A stretch of DNA of 64,000 nt from Pedobacter sp. SL55. GTDB taxonomy: Bacteria > Bacteroidota > Bacteroidia > Sphingobacteriales > Sphingobacteriaceae. Below, one piece after another: positions 36,190 through 44,745 of this stretch. The stretch covers positions 1,178,001-1,242,000 of the forward strand of contig NZ_CP113059.1 of NCBI RefSeq assembly GCF_026625705.1. The letters are read 5' to 3'. Under the pieces are notes generated by a model. It had not been told where the DNA came from. It saw only the letters and a program-made list of their open reading frames with translations, and searched no databases. How positions within the stretch are numbered: position 1 is the first letter of the stretch; every line of letters begins with the position of its first letter. The translations under genes and the position numbers were made by a program.

Positions 36190-37173
36190 TCAACTGCTCT
36201 TCATAAAATCACTTACTAAATAAGCAATTGTTTTTCCTATGGTTTCGTCTTTTCTGCCGTTGTTTAGTTGGTAAGCCCCTTCGCAAATATGTAGATAAGT
36301 AAAGTTTTTTTGTAGTTGGAGCAGGAGCTGCCTAATCTCGTTTAAGCTAAAACCACTTGGCGTGCTAGCGCTAGCCAAAACTCCACAAATACTATCTAAA
36401 TCTATTTCTAAGGCTAGCGGCTGTTTTACGCCGTTTAAGAGAATTTGTGCGGCAACGTTAAGGTCTTGTTGGTAGGCAAGCAAATCGTCGAAATAAAAGG
36501 CCTTAACGGCGCTATTTTCGGAAATGAATTGTTGCTGAGCTTCGGATAAATAATTTTGATGTACGCCTAACATTCGATATTGCTCTAAAAAGCCTTCTTC
36601 TAATGCTGTACTAAAGCCATTGCCGCTATGTCGGCCCTCATCGGTGTTTCTTAAATCAGTATGCGCATCAATATTTAGCACATTTACGGTGGTTTTTAGA
36701 GCCTGTGAAGTGCCTTTAATAATAGGATAGCAATTGTTGTGTCCGCCGCCAATAACGATTGGAACCTTTCCTGCAGCTACAATAGCTTGTATTATAGGAT
36801 AAACCAAATCATCAATTTCTGCAACTGTTTTTCTTAGTTCGTTAATATCGGTGGTATTATTTGCGGGGATGTTAAATTCGCCCAAAACCAAAAGATCTTG
36901 GCCTTTGAGAAATTGATTTTGCTGCAAGTTAAGCAATGTTTTTAGTGCAGGTCGCCAAGCAGTATGTGCTCCGCCAATACCATAATTTGCCCTTACGCCA
37001 ATATCTTCTGGAATACCTAAAAGTACAAATCTTGCAGGCGATTGCTTTAGGCCATCCGTAGAAATAACCCCGTGGGGGTAATAGACAACGTTTTGCCCGA
37101 GTTTTGTTTCGCCATCACGTTTGTTAACTAAACTTAAAATATCGCTTTTCGAAAAAATTTGAAAACTATCCAT
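36190..37173 (-). CDS. hutG: formimidoylglutamase (HutG-like, arginase superfamily)
   Basis: The protein has an arginase/ureohydrolase fold, predicted to hydrolyse N-formimidoyl-L-glutamate in histidine breakdown. Manganese ligands are visible in GGGHNNCYP (His), NIDAHTDLR (Asp, His, Asp) and LEIDLDSICG (Asp, Asp). The product from the ATG at 37173 (MDSFQIFSK) is 327 aa; an upstream ATG at 37188 gives 332. It overlaps the end of hutI by 8 bp (or 23), which supports a shared histidine pathway. The enzymes of the earlier steps, HutH and HutU, are not in the window. A relative, agmatinase, is possible, but the linkage to hutI favours HutG. Confidence 0.85.
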   Translation of the reverse strand: MDSFQIFSKSDILSLVNKRDGETKLGQNVVYYPHGVISTDGLKQSPARFVLLGIPEDIGVRANYGIGGAHTAWRPALKTLLNLQQNQFLKGQDLLVLGEFNIPANNTTDINELRKTVAEIDDLVYPIIQAIVAAGKVPIVIGGGHNNCYPIIKGTSQALKTTVNVLNIDAHTDLRNTDEGRHSGNGFSTALEEGFLEQYRMLGVHQNYLSEAQQQFISENSAVKAFYFDDLLAYQQDLNVAAQILLNGVKQPLALEIDLDSICGVLASASTPSGFSLNEIRQLLLQLQKNFTYLHICEGAYQLNNGRKDETIGKTIAYLVSDFMKSS

Positions 37174-38406
37174 GGTAAATTTCTCCATTTAAAATTACAG
37201 TTTCTATTTGGCTTTGACCAAAACTGTAGGGCAAATAAGCCAGCGAGCTCATTGGTCGGGTAATAAACAAATTCGCTTTTTTGCCAATGGCGATGCTACC
37301 CACATCATTACTTAATTGCATTGCTGCGGCGCCGTTTAATGTTGCTGCATTTATAGCTTGCTCTGGTGTCATTTTTAGTTTGATACAGCCTAATGATACT
37401 ACAAAATTCATGTTTCCAGATGGGGTAGAACCGGGGTTGTAGTCGCTTGCTAAGGCTACAATAGCGTTGCTGTTAATTAAGGCTTTGGCATTGGCAAAAG
37501 GGATGTTGATGTAAAAAGAACATGAAGGCAATAAGGTGGCAATGGTATTGCTTTCGCCCAATGTTTGCCATACGTTTTCATCGGTTTCTTCTAGATGATC
37601 TACAGAAATGGCTTGGTGTTTTACACCCAGTTGTGCCGCTCCAGAACTAGATAATTGGTTCGCATGAATTTTTGGCTTTAAGCCATACTTGGCAGCTACG
37701 GTTAAAATTTGTGCGGTTTCTTCGTTAGAAAAAAGTCCTTTTCGCAAAAAACATCAATATAATCTGCTAGCTTTTCTGCTGCAACTTTGGGCAAAAGGTC
37801 ATTGATAATTAAATCGATGTAAGCTTGGTGGTTGTTCTTGTATTCGGTTGGATAAGCATGGGCAGCCAACAAAGTTGCCTTAATTGGTATTGGAAATGCA
37901 GCTTTCAAACGTTGAATTACCCTAAGCATTTTCAACTCACTTTCTACAGTTAAGCCGTAGCCACTTTTAATTTCTACTGCTCCTGTACCGTGCTTAATCA
38001 TGTCGTTTAAACGGATGCTCGCACTTTCAAACAACTCATCTTCAGTAGCTTTTTGAAGCTTATTGGCCGAGTTTAGAATGCCTCCACCTGCAGCGGCAAT
38101 TTCCTCGTAGGTTTTACCAGCAATTTTGAGGGCAAATTCTTCTTCTCGTGGTGCTGCAAAAACAATATGCGTATGGCTATCGCACCAAGAAGGGAACACA
38201 AAGCGGCCATCTGCCGAGATTTGAGATTTGAGATTTGAGATTTGAGACGGCACTTCGCTCATCAAACCAAAATCCTTAATTAAACCATCTTCTAGCAACA
38301 ACCAAGCGTTTTCCAAAATAGGTAGGTTTGCCATTTCGCTGCCGCGAAGGCTTAGGGTTTCTTTTGGATGAACGCCAACTAAGGCTTTGATGTTGGTAAT
38401 GAGCAT
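37166..38406 (-). pseudogene. hutI: imidazolonepropionase HutI, frameshifted
   Basis: HutI opens imidazolone-5-propionate to formimidoylglutamate. The amidohydrolase metal motif FPSWCDSHTHIVFAA and the KSGYGL and PIKATLLAAHAYP blocks sit in the upstream frame. MKIHANQ-type (KPKIHANQLSSSG), HQAISVDHLEET and ALASDYNPGSTPSGNMNF sit in the downstream frame. Restoring one A in GCGAAAAGG (T4 37739-37742) gives VFCEKGLFSNEETAQIL and an intact product of about 413 aa. A 7-bp tandem repeat (GAGATTT, 38216-38247) inserts SQISNLKSQIS just before ADGRFVFPSW. hutG overlaps downstream. Confidence 0.88.
38216..38247. repeat. 7-bp tandem repeat GAGATTT inside hutI
   Basis: There are four copies of GAGATTT plus a partial fifth (GAGA). 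They encode SQISNLKSQIS on the minus strand, in frame, between the N-terminal strand region and the ADGRF motif of HutI. Confidence 0.8.
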
Positions 38407-38472
38407 AGGTTATGAGTTGCGAGTTGTGAGTTGCCGGTTTGGGCTCGTAACCCATAACCTTTAACCCATAAC

Positions 38473-39240
38473 TCAATTTAGTTCCAATAAAATAGGGCAG
38501 TGGTCGCTGTGTAGTGCATCTGGTAAAATACGTACATTTTTAAGCCTGCTTTCCATTTCTCGGGTGGTTAGATGGTAATCGATACGCCAGCCCAAGTTCT
38601 TGCCTCTTGCCCCAGCACGATAGCTCCACCAGGTGTAATGGTGTGGATCTTGGTTAAAATGACGGAACGAATCAATGAAGCCGTTATTGATGAAAAGTTC
38701 CATCCATTCGCGTTCTTCGGGTAAAAACCCAGATGAGTTGGCGTTAGATTTTGGGTTGTGGATATCAATGGCTTTGTGGCAAATGTTGTAATCTCCCGAG
38801 ATAATCAGGTTTGGATGTTCCTTTCTCAGTTCTCCAATATAGCTATCAAAAAACTTCATGAACTCGTATTTTTTTGCTTGCCTTTCGTCGCCACTAGAGC
38901 CCGATGGCAAGTAAACGCTCATCAGCGAAAAATCTTCAAAATCAGCACGTAAAATCCTTCCCTCGGCGTCAATCCACGGCTCGCCACAGCCGTATTCTAC
39001 GTGTTTTGGCTTTATTTTAGTAAAAATAGCCACACCACTATAGCCTTTTTTCTCTGCCGCAAACCAATAATGATGATAGCCTAAATGTTCAATTAAAGCC
39101 AAAATATCCGGTATTTGTTCTTTCAGGGCTTTTACTTCCTGTAGGCAAACCATGTCGGCATCTGTGGCTTGTAGCCAAGTAAATAAGCCTTTGGTTGCTG
39201 CGGCACGTATGCCATTTACGTTGTATGATATGATTTTCAT
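38473..39240 (-). CDS. xth: exodeoxyribonuclease III (AP endonuclease)
   Basis: This base-excision repair enzyme cleaves abasic sites and is a 3'-5' exonuclease. The 255-aa product carries the EEP-fold blocks MKIISYNVNGIRAA, CLQEVKA (metal Glu), GYSGVAIF, the Asp/Asn pair IISGDYNICHKAIDIHNPKSN, GFLPEERE, WRIDYHL and the catalytic LHSDHCPI. The length is typical of the XthA/ExoA group. It is followed by hutI after a 66-bp repeat-like spacer and preceded by a 28-bp palindrome between it and the cyclophilin gene. Confidence 0.95.
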   Translation of the reverse strand: MKIISYNVNGIRAAATKGLFTWLQATDADMVCLQEVKALKEQIPDILALIEHLGYHHYWFAAEKKGYSGVAIFTKIKPKHVEYGCGEPWIDAEGRILRADFEDFSLMSVYLPSGSSGDERQAKKYEFMKFFDSYIGELRKEHPNLIISGDYNICHKAIDIHNPKSNANSSGFLPEEREWMELFINNGFIDSFRHFNQDPHHYTWWSYRAGARGKNLGWRIDYHLTTREMESRLKNVRILPDALHSDHCPILLELN

Positions 39241-39254
39241 TTTTTATTTTCTTT

Positions 39255-39282
39255 ATTGCCGTTGGTTTAAACCAACGGCAAT
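39255..39282. repeat. perfect 28-bp palindrome
   Basis: The half-site ATTGCCGTTGGTTT is followed by its exact reverse complement with no loop. It sits between the cyclophilin stop and the xth start. It could form a hairpin or cruciform, but neither strand has a terminal T-tract. Confidence 0.7.
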
Positions 39283-39288
39283 GAAATA

Positions 39289-39993
39289 TTATTTACTGGC
39301 TTTGGCCAACTTGTTCAATTCTTTTTCCAATCTTCTTGCTTCACGCTTTTTGAGCACGGTAACCGTCATTTTTACATCTTCTTTAGGTCTGTTTGCCGCT
39401 CCGGTTGTTACGCCAGCAATGCTGTCTATCATTGCTAAGCCTTTTACCACTTCGCCGTAAACGGTATAATTTCTGTCTAAATGTGGCGTACCGCCAATGG
39501 TTTTGTAAACTTCTCTTTGGTAATCAGGAATTTTGTGTTTTAGCCTATTCTTCTCCAGATTATTCAGCTGTTCATCTGTGAAAACTTTGCCTTGCACCAA
39601 ATAAAATTGGCTGCCGCTCGATGCTTTTTCTGGGTTGTTGTCTCTTGCCGCCGCTAAAACTCCCTTTTTATGGAAAATACTATCTCTAAACTCAGCAGGT
39701 ACGGTATATTTCGGGCCTCCATTGCCCAGAGTTTGCGTAGAGTCGGCATTTTTCGAATCGGGGTCTCCACCTTGGATCATAAAATCCTTAATCACTCTGT
39801 GAAAAATGGTGCCATTGTAATAACCTTCTTTGGCCAATTTTAAAAAATTATCACGATGCAAAGGGGTTTCGTTGTAAAGCCTAACAATGCATTCGCCTTT
39901 GGCTGTGCTTATTTTAATATATTGATATTTTGGTTTTGCAGAATGAGCGAAACTGTAGCAAAATAGGAGACAAATGAGCAAGAGTTTTTTCAT
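39289..39993 (-). CDS. secreted cyclophilin-type peptidyl-prolyl isomerase
   Basis: This 234-aa protein has a signal peptide (LLLICLLFCYSFAHSA) followed by a cyclophilin domain. Core motifs include NFLKLAKEGYYNGTIFHRVIKDFMIQGGDP, FxGSQFYLVQG as KASSGSQFYLVQG, and NYTVYGEVVKGLAMIDSIAG. A roughly 35-residue insertion lies between GSQFY and YTVYG (EQLNNLEKNRLKHKIPDY), as in many Bacteroidota periplasmic cyclophilins. A basic KK/RR-rich tail (EARRLEKELNKLAK) ends it. It should catalyse proline isomerisation during folding of exported proteins. It precedes xth on the same strand. Confidence 0.92.
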   Translation of the reverse strand: MKKLLLICLLFCYSFAHSAKPKYQYIKISTAKGECIVRLYNETPLHRDNFLKLAKEGYYNGTIFHRVIKDFMIQGGDPDSKNADSTQTLGNGGPKYTVPAEFRDSIFHKKGVLAAARDNNPEKASSGSQFYLVQGKVFTDEQLNNLEKNRLKHKIPDYQREVYKTIGGTPHLDRNYTVYGEVVKGLAMIDSIAGVTTGAANRPKEDVKMTVTVLKKREARRLEKELNKLAKASK

Positions 39994-40044
39994 GTTGAAA
40001 TAGAATTTGCGCTAAGTTATTTAAAAAAAATAAGGTGTTATAAT

Positions 40045-40120
40045 TTAGCCACAGATGCACAGATTTAATATCCTGATTGTCTCATTTATGTAGATAAATT
40101 ATCTGTGCATCTGTGGCTAA
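40045..40120. repeat. 20-bp perfect inverted repeat, GCCACAGATGCACAGAT family
   Basis: The arms TTAGCCACAGATGCACAGAT (40045-40064) and its exact complement (40101-40120) are separated by 36 bp. A degenerate copy is at 43093-43140. It lies between divergent genes. Confidence 0.85.
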
Positions 40121-40192
40121 AAATGTCTGTCTAAAGTTGAATTATCGCCTGTGGTTTTAAGCAAAACAAATAATTAACTATTTTAGTGTTTG

Positions 40193-40750
40193 ATGAAGCT
40201 TTACATTAAAAATATGGTATGCGATCGCTGTAAAATGGCGGTAAAACAGGTGTTTTCTAAGTTACAGCTAAATCCCACCAATGTGGTTTTAGGAGAAGTT
40301 GAGCTGAAAGAGGAAAGGTTACCAGAACCAAAATATCAAGAGCTAAAACAAGCTTTGGAGAAGCTCGGTTTTGAGTTGTTAGAAGACAGGCGAAAAACCA
40401 CAGTTGTTCAGATTAAAGCAGCTATTGTAGAGTTGGCTCATTACAATAAGGAGCCCTTAAAAGTAAACCTTTCTGAGTATTTGAGTAAAAAGTTGGCAAC
40501 AGATTATGCCTCATTAAGCAACCTTTTTTCTGTAGAAGAAAACAATACCATAGAGCATTACTACATCCAGCAAAAAATAGAAAAAGCTAAAGAGCTACTG
40601 AGCTATGGCGAATTAACGTTGAGCGAAATCGCATTTCAATTGAATTATAGTAGCGTAGCACATCTTTCTGCCCAATTCAAAAAGGAAACAGGCATTACGC
40701 CATCTCAATTTAAGCAAGATTTAAAACGGAACACTTTGGATATTTTGTAA
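40193..40750 (+). CDS. AraC-family regulator with N-terminal CxxC (HMA-like) domain
   Basis: The 185-aa product starts at the ATG at 40193 (MKLYIKNMVCDRCK). Residues about 1-68 look like a heavy-metal-associated ferredoxin-like domain: NMVCDRCKMAVKQ has the CxxC metal motif, followed by a GEVELKE strand and KYQELKQALEKLGFELLED. Residues about 75-180 are an AraC DNA-binding domain; the second helix-turn-helix is SEIAFQLNYSSVAHLSAQFKKETGITPSQF. This is a compact potential metal- or redox-responsive regulator. Its targets cannot be read from the sequence; YceI and the dioxygenase gene lie downstream on the same strand with their own promoter. Confidence 0.88.
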   Translation: MKLYIKNMVCDRCKMAVKQVFSKLQLNPTNVVLGEVELKEERLPEPKYQELKQALEKLGFELLEDRRKTTVVQIKAAIVELAHYNKEPLKVNLSEYLSKKLATDYASLSNLFSVEENNTIEHYYIQQKIEKAKELLSYGELTLSEIAFQLNYSSVAHLSAQFKKETGITPSQFKQDLKRNTLDIL

Positions 40751-40915
40751 ACTCTCCTACGGATTTTCGCTGATCAACTCTGGAGATTGGAGGGAATTTT
40801 TAACAATCCTTTTATTCTCAACATTCTAACAACAGGAAATTCTATTCTTCTTAAATCTGCGGTTTAATCTGTTTAAATCTGCGGGACAATCTACTTTCTT
40901 AACATACATCAACTT

Positions 40916-40942
40916 TTTGCCGACAGTGCTGTTGTAACTTTG
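40916..40942 (+). promoter_or_regulatory. candidate promoter of the yceI gene
   Basis: TTTG (40916-40919), 15 nt, then TAACTTTG (40935-40942), a perfect -7 box. The spacing is short of the usual 19. The ATG lies 26 nt after the box. Confidence 0.5.
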
Positions 40943-40968
40943 TGTTCAATTAATTAAAAGACAAAGAC

Positions 40969-41562
40969 ATGAAAAAATTATTCTTATTCCTTTTGGCAAC
41001 TAGCTTAACTGTAGCTACGTTTGCTCAAACCAAGTGGACGGTAGACCCGATGCACTCTTTTGTAAACTTCTCGGTTAAGCACTCTGGAATTTCATTTGTA
41101 GATGGCTCTTTTAAGAAATTTGATGGTACAATAGAAGCCAGCAAAGCTGATTTAACTGATGCGAAAATAAATTTTACCGTTGATGTAGCTAGCATTAACA
41201 CCAGTGTAGAGATGCGTGATAACCACCTAAAATCTGATGACTTTTTTAGTGTAGCTAAATATCCAAAAATGACATTTGTAAGCACTTCTTTTGTAAAACG
41301 AGGAGTTAAATCGCCGAAGAAAGCAACCAACACCTATGTTTTAAAGGGTAAATTGACTATTAAAGATGTAACCAAAGACGTTTCTTTTTTTGTAACGTAT
41401 GGTGGTACTGCTAAAGACCAACAAGGTAACACCAAAGCAGGTTTTATGGCCACTACTAAAATTAATCGCTTAGATTATAACATCAATTACGACCCTACTG
41501 GTGCTGGCATTGCTAAAGACATTAACATTACCTTGAACTTGCAATTTGCGCAAGCTAAGTAA
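40969..41562 (+). CDS. YceI family secreted lipocalin-like protein
   Basis: This 197-aa protein has a signal peptide (LFLFLLATSLTVATFAQ) and the YceI beta-barrel fold: WTVDPMHSFVNFSVKHSGISFVDGSF, FDGTIEASKADLTDAKINFTVDVASINTSVEMRDNHLKSDDFFSVAKYPKM, and the closing VKAGFMATTKINRLDYNINYDP. Members bind isoprenoids or amphiphiles in a deep cavity and are periplasmic. Physiological roles are diverse and poorly known. The gene follows the CxxC-AraC regulator by 218 bp and has a clear promoter. Confidence 0.92.
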   Translation: MKKLFLFLLATSLTVATFAQTKWTVDPMHSFVNFSVKHSGISFVDGSFKKFDGTIEASKADLTDAKINFTVDVASINTSVEMRDNHLKSDDFFSVAKYPKMTFVSTSFVKRGVKSPKKATNTYVLKGKLTIKDVTKDVSFFVTYGGTAKDQQGNTKAGFMATTKINRLDYNINYDPTGAGIAKDINITLNLQFAQAK

Positions 41563-41574
41563 TGTTGCTTCCCG

Positions 41575-41653
41575 CAGATTTTCGCGGAAAAACACTGCAG
41601 ATTTCACGGATTTGAACATCTGCCCTATTTGCGGAAAAATCAGCGAAAATCTG
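41575..41653. repeat. CAGATTTTCGC inverted repeat element
   Basis: The perfect 11-bp arms at 41575-41585 and 41643-41653 enclose a CTGCAGATTTCACGGATTTGA centre. Related pieces (CCTGCAGATTTTC, CCCGCAGATATTCGCAGATT) occur at 36111 and 45970. Confidence 0.7.
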
Positions 41654-41672
41654 TTGCTAATAAATTAAAAAA

Positions 41673-42497
41673 ATGAACAGACTTAATCAGTTCAAAAACT
41701 TTTCATCTAATTTACCACAAAGTGAAATTATGCCTGTGCTTTTTATGGGGCATGGTTCGCCAATGAACGGTATAGAAGTAAATGAGTTTAGTACAGGCTG
41801 GGCAAATATGGCGAAATCCATAACTCAACCTACGGCGGTTTTGGTAGTTTCTGCACATTGGTTTACCCGCGGCACTAAAATTACAGCCATGGATTTTCCG
41901 CCAACCATTCATGATTTTGGTGGTTTCCCGCAGGCCTTGTTCAATGTGCAATATCCAGCTCCTGGAAATCCGGAATTGGCTAAAGAAACTGCAGGTTTAA
42001 TTACATCTACCGCAGTAGAGCTAAATCACGATTGGGGCTTAGACCACGGCGCCTGGACGGTAGTTAAACACATGTGCCCGAATGCCAATATCCCTGTTTT
42101 GCAATTGAGCATAGACTGTACCAAAGGAGCGCAGTACCATTATAATTTGGCCAAAGAAATATCCGCTCTGCGTAAAAAAGGCGTGTTAATTTTAGCTAGC
42201 GGAAATATGGTGCACAACCTACGCATGGTTAGTTGGGAAATGATTAATGGCGGTGGTTACGACTGGGCTCTCGAAGCGAACCATAAATTCAAATCGGCCA
42301 TTATCCATAAAGATCATCATTCGCTAATTAATTTTGAGCAAATGGGCAGTGAGGTGCGTTTATCTATACCCACGCCCGAGCATTATTTGCCATTAATGTA
42401 CACATTAGGTTTGCAGGGCGATAAGGAAGAGGCGTTATTGTTTAATGATAAAGCTGTTGGGGGCTCGCTAACCATGACTTCTGTGAGGGTGGGTTAG
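41673..42497 (+). CDS. ygiD: LigB-type extradiol dioxygenase, DODA/YgiD-like
   Basis: The protein is a class III extradiol dioxygenase homologous to 4,5-DOPA dioxygenase YgiD. The 274-aa product has MPVLFMGHGSPMNGI near the N-terminus (metal His), VLVVSAHWFTRG (metal His), LNHDWGLDHGAWTVVKHMCPNA (His), SGNMVHNLR and TPEHYLPLMYTLG. The start ATG at 41673 gives a 20-residue N-terminal extension; a later ATG (MPVLF, 41730) is possible. The physiological substrate in such organisms is unknown; ring cleavage of catechols is predicted. It follows YceI by 110 bp filled with repeats. Confidence 0.9.
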   Translation: MNRLNQFKNFSSNLPQSEIMPVLFMGHGSPMNGIEVNEFSTGWANMAKSITQPTAVLVVSAHWFTRGTKITAMDFPPTIHDFGGFPQALFNVQYPAPGNPELAKETAGLITSTAVELNHDWGLDHGAWTVVKHMCPNANIPVLQLSIDCTKGAQYHYNLAKEISALRKKGVLILASGNMVHNLRMVSWEMINGGGYDWALEANHKFKSAIIHKDHHSLINFEQMGSEVRLSIPTPEHYLPLMYTLGLQGDKEEALLFNDKAVGGSLTMTSVRVG

Positions 42498-42515
42498 GCT
42501 ATTGCCTAAACTCCT

Positions 42516-42541
42516 CGTCGTCCTGAATTTATTTCAGGATC
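42516..42541. repeat. CCTGAATTTATTTCAGGATC hairpin element
   Basis: A 26-bp segment with self-complementary TCCTGAA/TTCAGGA arms and the CGTCGT head. It is nearly identical to the left arm of the repeat at 59007-59071. Confidence 0.65.
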
Positions 42542-42598
42542 TTAATAAAAAACGCTTTACAATTACCGTTTTCACGGCAATCACGGTTTTATTAAAGC

Positions 42599-43066
42599 TT
42601 ACTTTACTCTAATGTAAGGAAACTCAATTTTTCTTTTCTGCCCATTAATGTTTCCTTCAATCCAAGCTAAAAGTTCATCTTTTCCTTTGTTTTGATAAGT
42701 GATTTGTTGCGGAAAATCATGTTGTTTATTCTCAAAAGTAAAGGTATTTTTTATTGATTTAACCAATTTGAAATCTGTTTTGCCTTCATTCCCTTTTTCG
42801 TAACCTGTAACGCAAAAATGCCACTCCCCATTAATTTTCTTTAATACCACAGCCTCGGTTAAAATGCTGTCTCCAGTGGCATTAAATTTATGCGATTGTC
42901 CGGTTAAGCTATCTTTATGCTTATGCCAGCGCTCTAGAATCTTACCATTTTTGGTCTTCATTTCCCATTTGCCAAGCATAAAATAGAAGGTTTTTAAGGT
43001 AGGATTTTGTGCCGAAACGTAGAGCGCAGCAAACATCAGGAGGAGGGATAAATAGATTTTTTTCAT
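42599..43066 (-). CDS. secreted DUF6265-like protein
   Basis: The 155-aa product from the ATG at 43066 (MKKIYLSLLLMFAALYVSAQ, signal peptide) is beta-rich, with the motif FYFMLGKWEMKTKNGKILERWHKHKDSLTGQS, then ILTEAVVLKKINGEWHF and FENKQHDFPQQITYQNKG. These match the small lipocalin-like DUF6265 family of Bacteroidota. Function is unknown. The longer frame start at 43099 would precede the signal peptide and is rejected. A degenerate CCACAGATGCACA repeat lies upstream. Confidence 0.75.
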   Translation of the reverse strand: MKKIYLSLLLMFAALYVSAQNPTLKTFYFMLGKWEMKTKNGKILERWHKHKDSLTGQSHKFNATGDSILTEAVVLKKINGEWHFCVTGYEKGNEGKTDFKLVKSIKNTFTFENKQHDFPQQITYQNKGKDELLAWIEGNINGQKRKIEFPYIRVK

Positions 43067-43144
43067 TATTTTGTTTATTTTACTGCCACAGATGCACAAA
43101 TCAAGATAGTTAATGATCCCATCAAATTAATCTGTGGCTAAAAA

Positions 43145-44542
43145 TTACATTATTCGTTTCAATAAATTCAGTACCCATTGTTTAGTGTGGTATGGTGGGT
43201 AAACCATATCGTTAAAATCAATGCGGCGTTGTTTTACTACAGTACGCTCGTGCGAAAAATTCTTGAAGCCAAAAAAGCCGTGGCTACTGCCCATTCCGCT
43301 ATGGTTGGCTCCTCCAAACGGTACTTTCGGATTAGCAATGTGCACCAAAACATCGTTTACACAGGTGCCACCTGCACTGGTAGATTTGATGATCTTTTTA
43401 ATGTTTTTACTACTGTTACTAAAAATATAAAGCGCCAGAGGCTTCGATTTTTGGTTCACAAAAGCAATGGCCTCATCCAAATCTGTGTAAGGAATAATCG
43501 GTAAAATTGGGCCAAAAATTTCTTCTTCCATCACTTTTGCACCATTTGGTATTTGAGTTAAAACCGCAGGATAGATAGTTTGATTTTTTTCATCGGTTTT
43601 ACCGCCCCAATTAATTCTAGCACCTTTTTCTACAGCTTCGGTAATTAAGCCGCTTAATCTGTCAAAATGTCTTTTGCTGATAATTTTTCCGTAAGCTTCT
43701 GGGTTAACTTCGTCCTTCGACTTAAAGTACATCTCGGTTGCAAATTGCTTGTATAAGCCCACAAATTCATCCACCCGTTGGTACGGAACAAGAATGTAAT
43801 CTGGAGCAATACAGGTTTGTCCGGCGTTTACTAATTTACCCCAAGCAATTTTCTTCGCTGCTTTTTCTAGGTTTACTTCGTTGTCAATAATCGTTGGCGA
43901 TTTGCCACCTAGCTCCAGCGTTACAGAAGTGAGGTTTTTTGCGGCGGCACTCATCACTACTTTGCCAATTTCGGTACTGCCTGTAAAAAAAATATGGTCG
44001 AAGGGTAGTTCTAGTAGTTGTTGCGAAACATCGGCATTGCCTTCTATGCAAGCAACATGCTCTTCTTCAAAAGTATCTAAGATAATTTTAGTGATGATTT
44101 TGCTGGTGGCAGGGCTTAACTCGGATGGTTTTACCATCACACAATTGCCAGCTGCAATGGCAGAAACCAGCGGCGACATTACTAACTGGAAAGGATAGTT
44201 CCAAGGTGCAATAATTAAACAAACGCCTTTTGGCTCGTAATAAATACGGTTTTTTGCAAAAGGATTACTCAGCATTTTTCCAATGCGTGTGGGAGACATC
44301 CACGCCCTAAGGTTGTTGATCGCAAAATCTATTTCGCCGTAAACAAAAAAAAGCTCTGTTAACGAAGCTTCAAAATGGCTTTTTCTTAAATCTGTACGCA
44401 GGGCAAAATAAATCGCATCTTCGTTTTCTTGGATAGTTTTTTTTAATTTCCTTAGTTGGTCTATTCGCTGCAAAGCATTAGTTTGCCGTAACACATATTG
44501 GTGTGCCTGCTGATTTTTAAAAACACAACTAATTCTATTCAT
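43145..44542 (-). CDS. NAD-dependent aldehyde dehydrogenase family protein
   Basis: This 465-aa aldehyde dehydrogenase superfamily enzyme is of the ALDH3-like length. The catalytic Cys is in NAGQTCIAPDY, the general-base Glu in TLELGGKSPTII, the NAD-binding strand in GSTEIGKVV, and the upper motifs are IIAPWNYPFQL and MVKPSELSPATS. The C-terminal NPKVPFGGANHSGMGSSHG is typical, and a hydrophobic C-terminal segment (KQWVLNLLKRIM) may associate with membranes. It oxidises aldehydes, possibly fatty or aromatic. There is no cotranscribed partner; it is flanked by repeats and divergent from the FAD protein gene. Confidence 0.93.
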   Translation of the reverse strand: MNRISCVFKNQQAHQYVLRQTNALQRIDQLRKLKKTIQENEDAIYFALRTDLRKSHFEASLTELFFVYGEIDFAINNLRAWMSPTRIGKMLSNPFAKNRIYYEPKGVCLIIAPWNYPFQLVMSPLVSAIAAGNCVMVKPSELSPATSKIITKIILDTFEEEHVACIEGNADVSQQLLELPFDHIFFTGSTEIGKVVMSAAAKNLTSVTLELGGKSPTIIDNEVNLEKAAKKIAWGKLVNAGQTCIAPDYILVPYQRVDEFVGLYKQFATEMYFKSKDEVNPEAYGKIISKRHFDRLSGLITEAVEKGARINWGGKTDEKNQTIYPAVLTQIPNGAKVMEEEIFGPILPIIPYTDLDEAIAFVNQKSKPLALYIFSNSSKNIKKIIKSTSAGGTCVNDVLVHIANPKVPFGGANHSGMGSSHGFFGFKNFSHERTVVKQRRIDFNDMVYPPYHTKQWVLNLLKRIM

Positions 44543-44745
44543 AATGCCTCACAAAGTGGAAGAATAATTGTTAAACTTAAATCAATCCTTTTTATGCGAA
44601 AGTAAATAATATCGTTAAAAAAGGATTGATTGATCTCTCCTCAACCAATATAAAAATTTTTATAGAGGAAATATAGTTAAACGCTAATAAAACTTCTTAT
44701 AATTATAAGCAAATTAGCTTTTTGTAATATCGTTAATGTAACATC

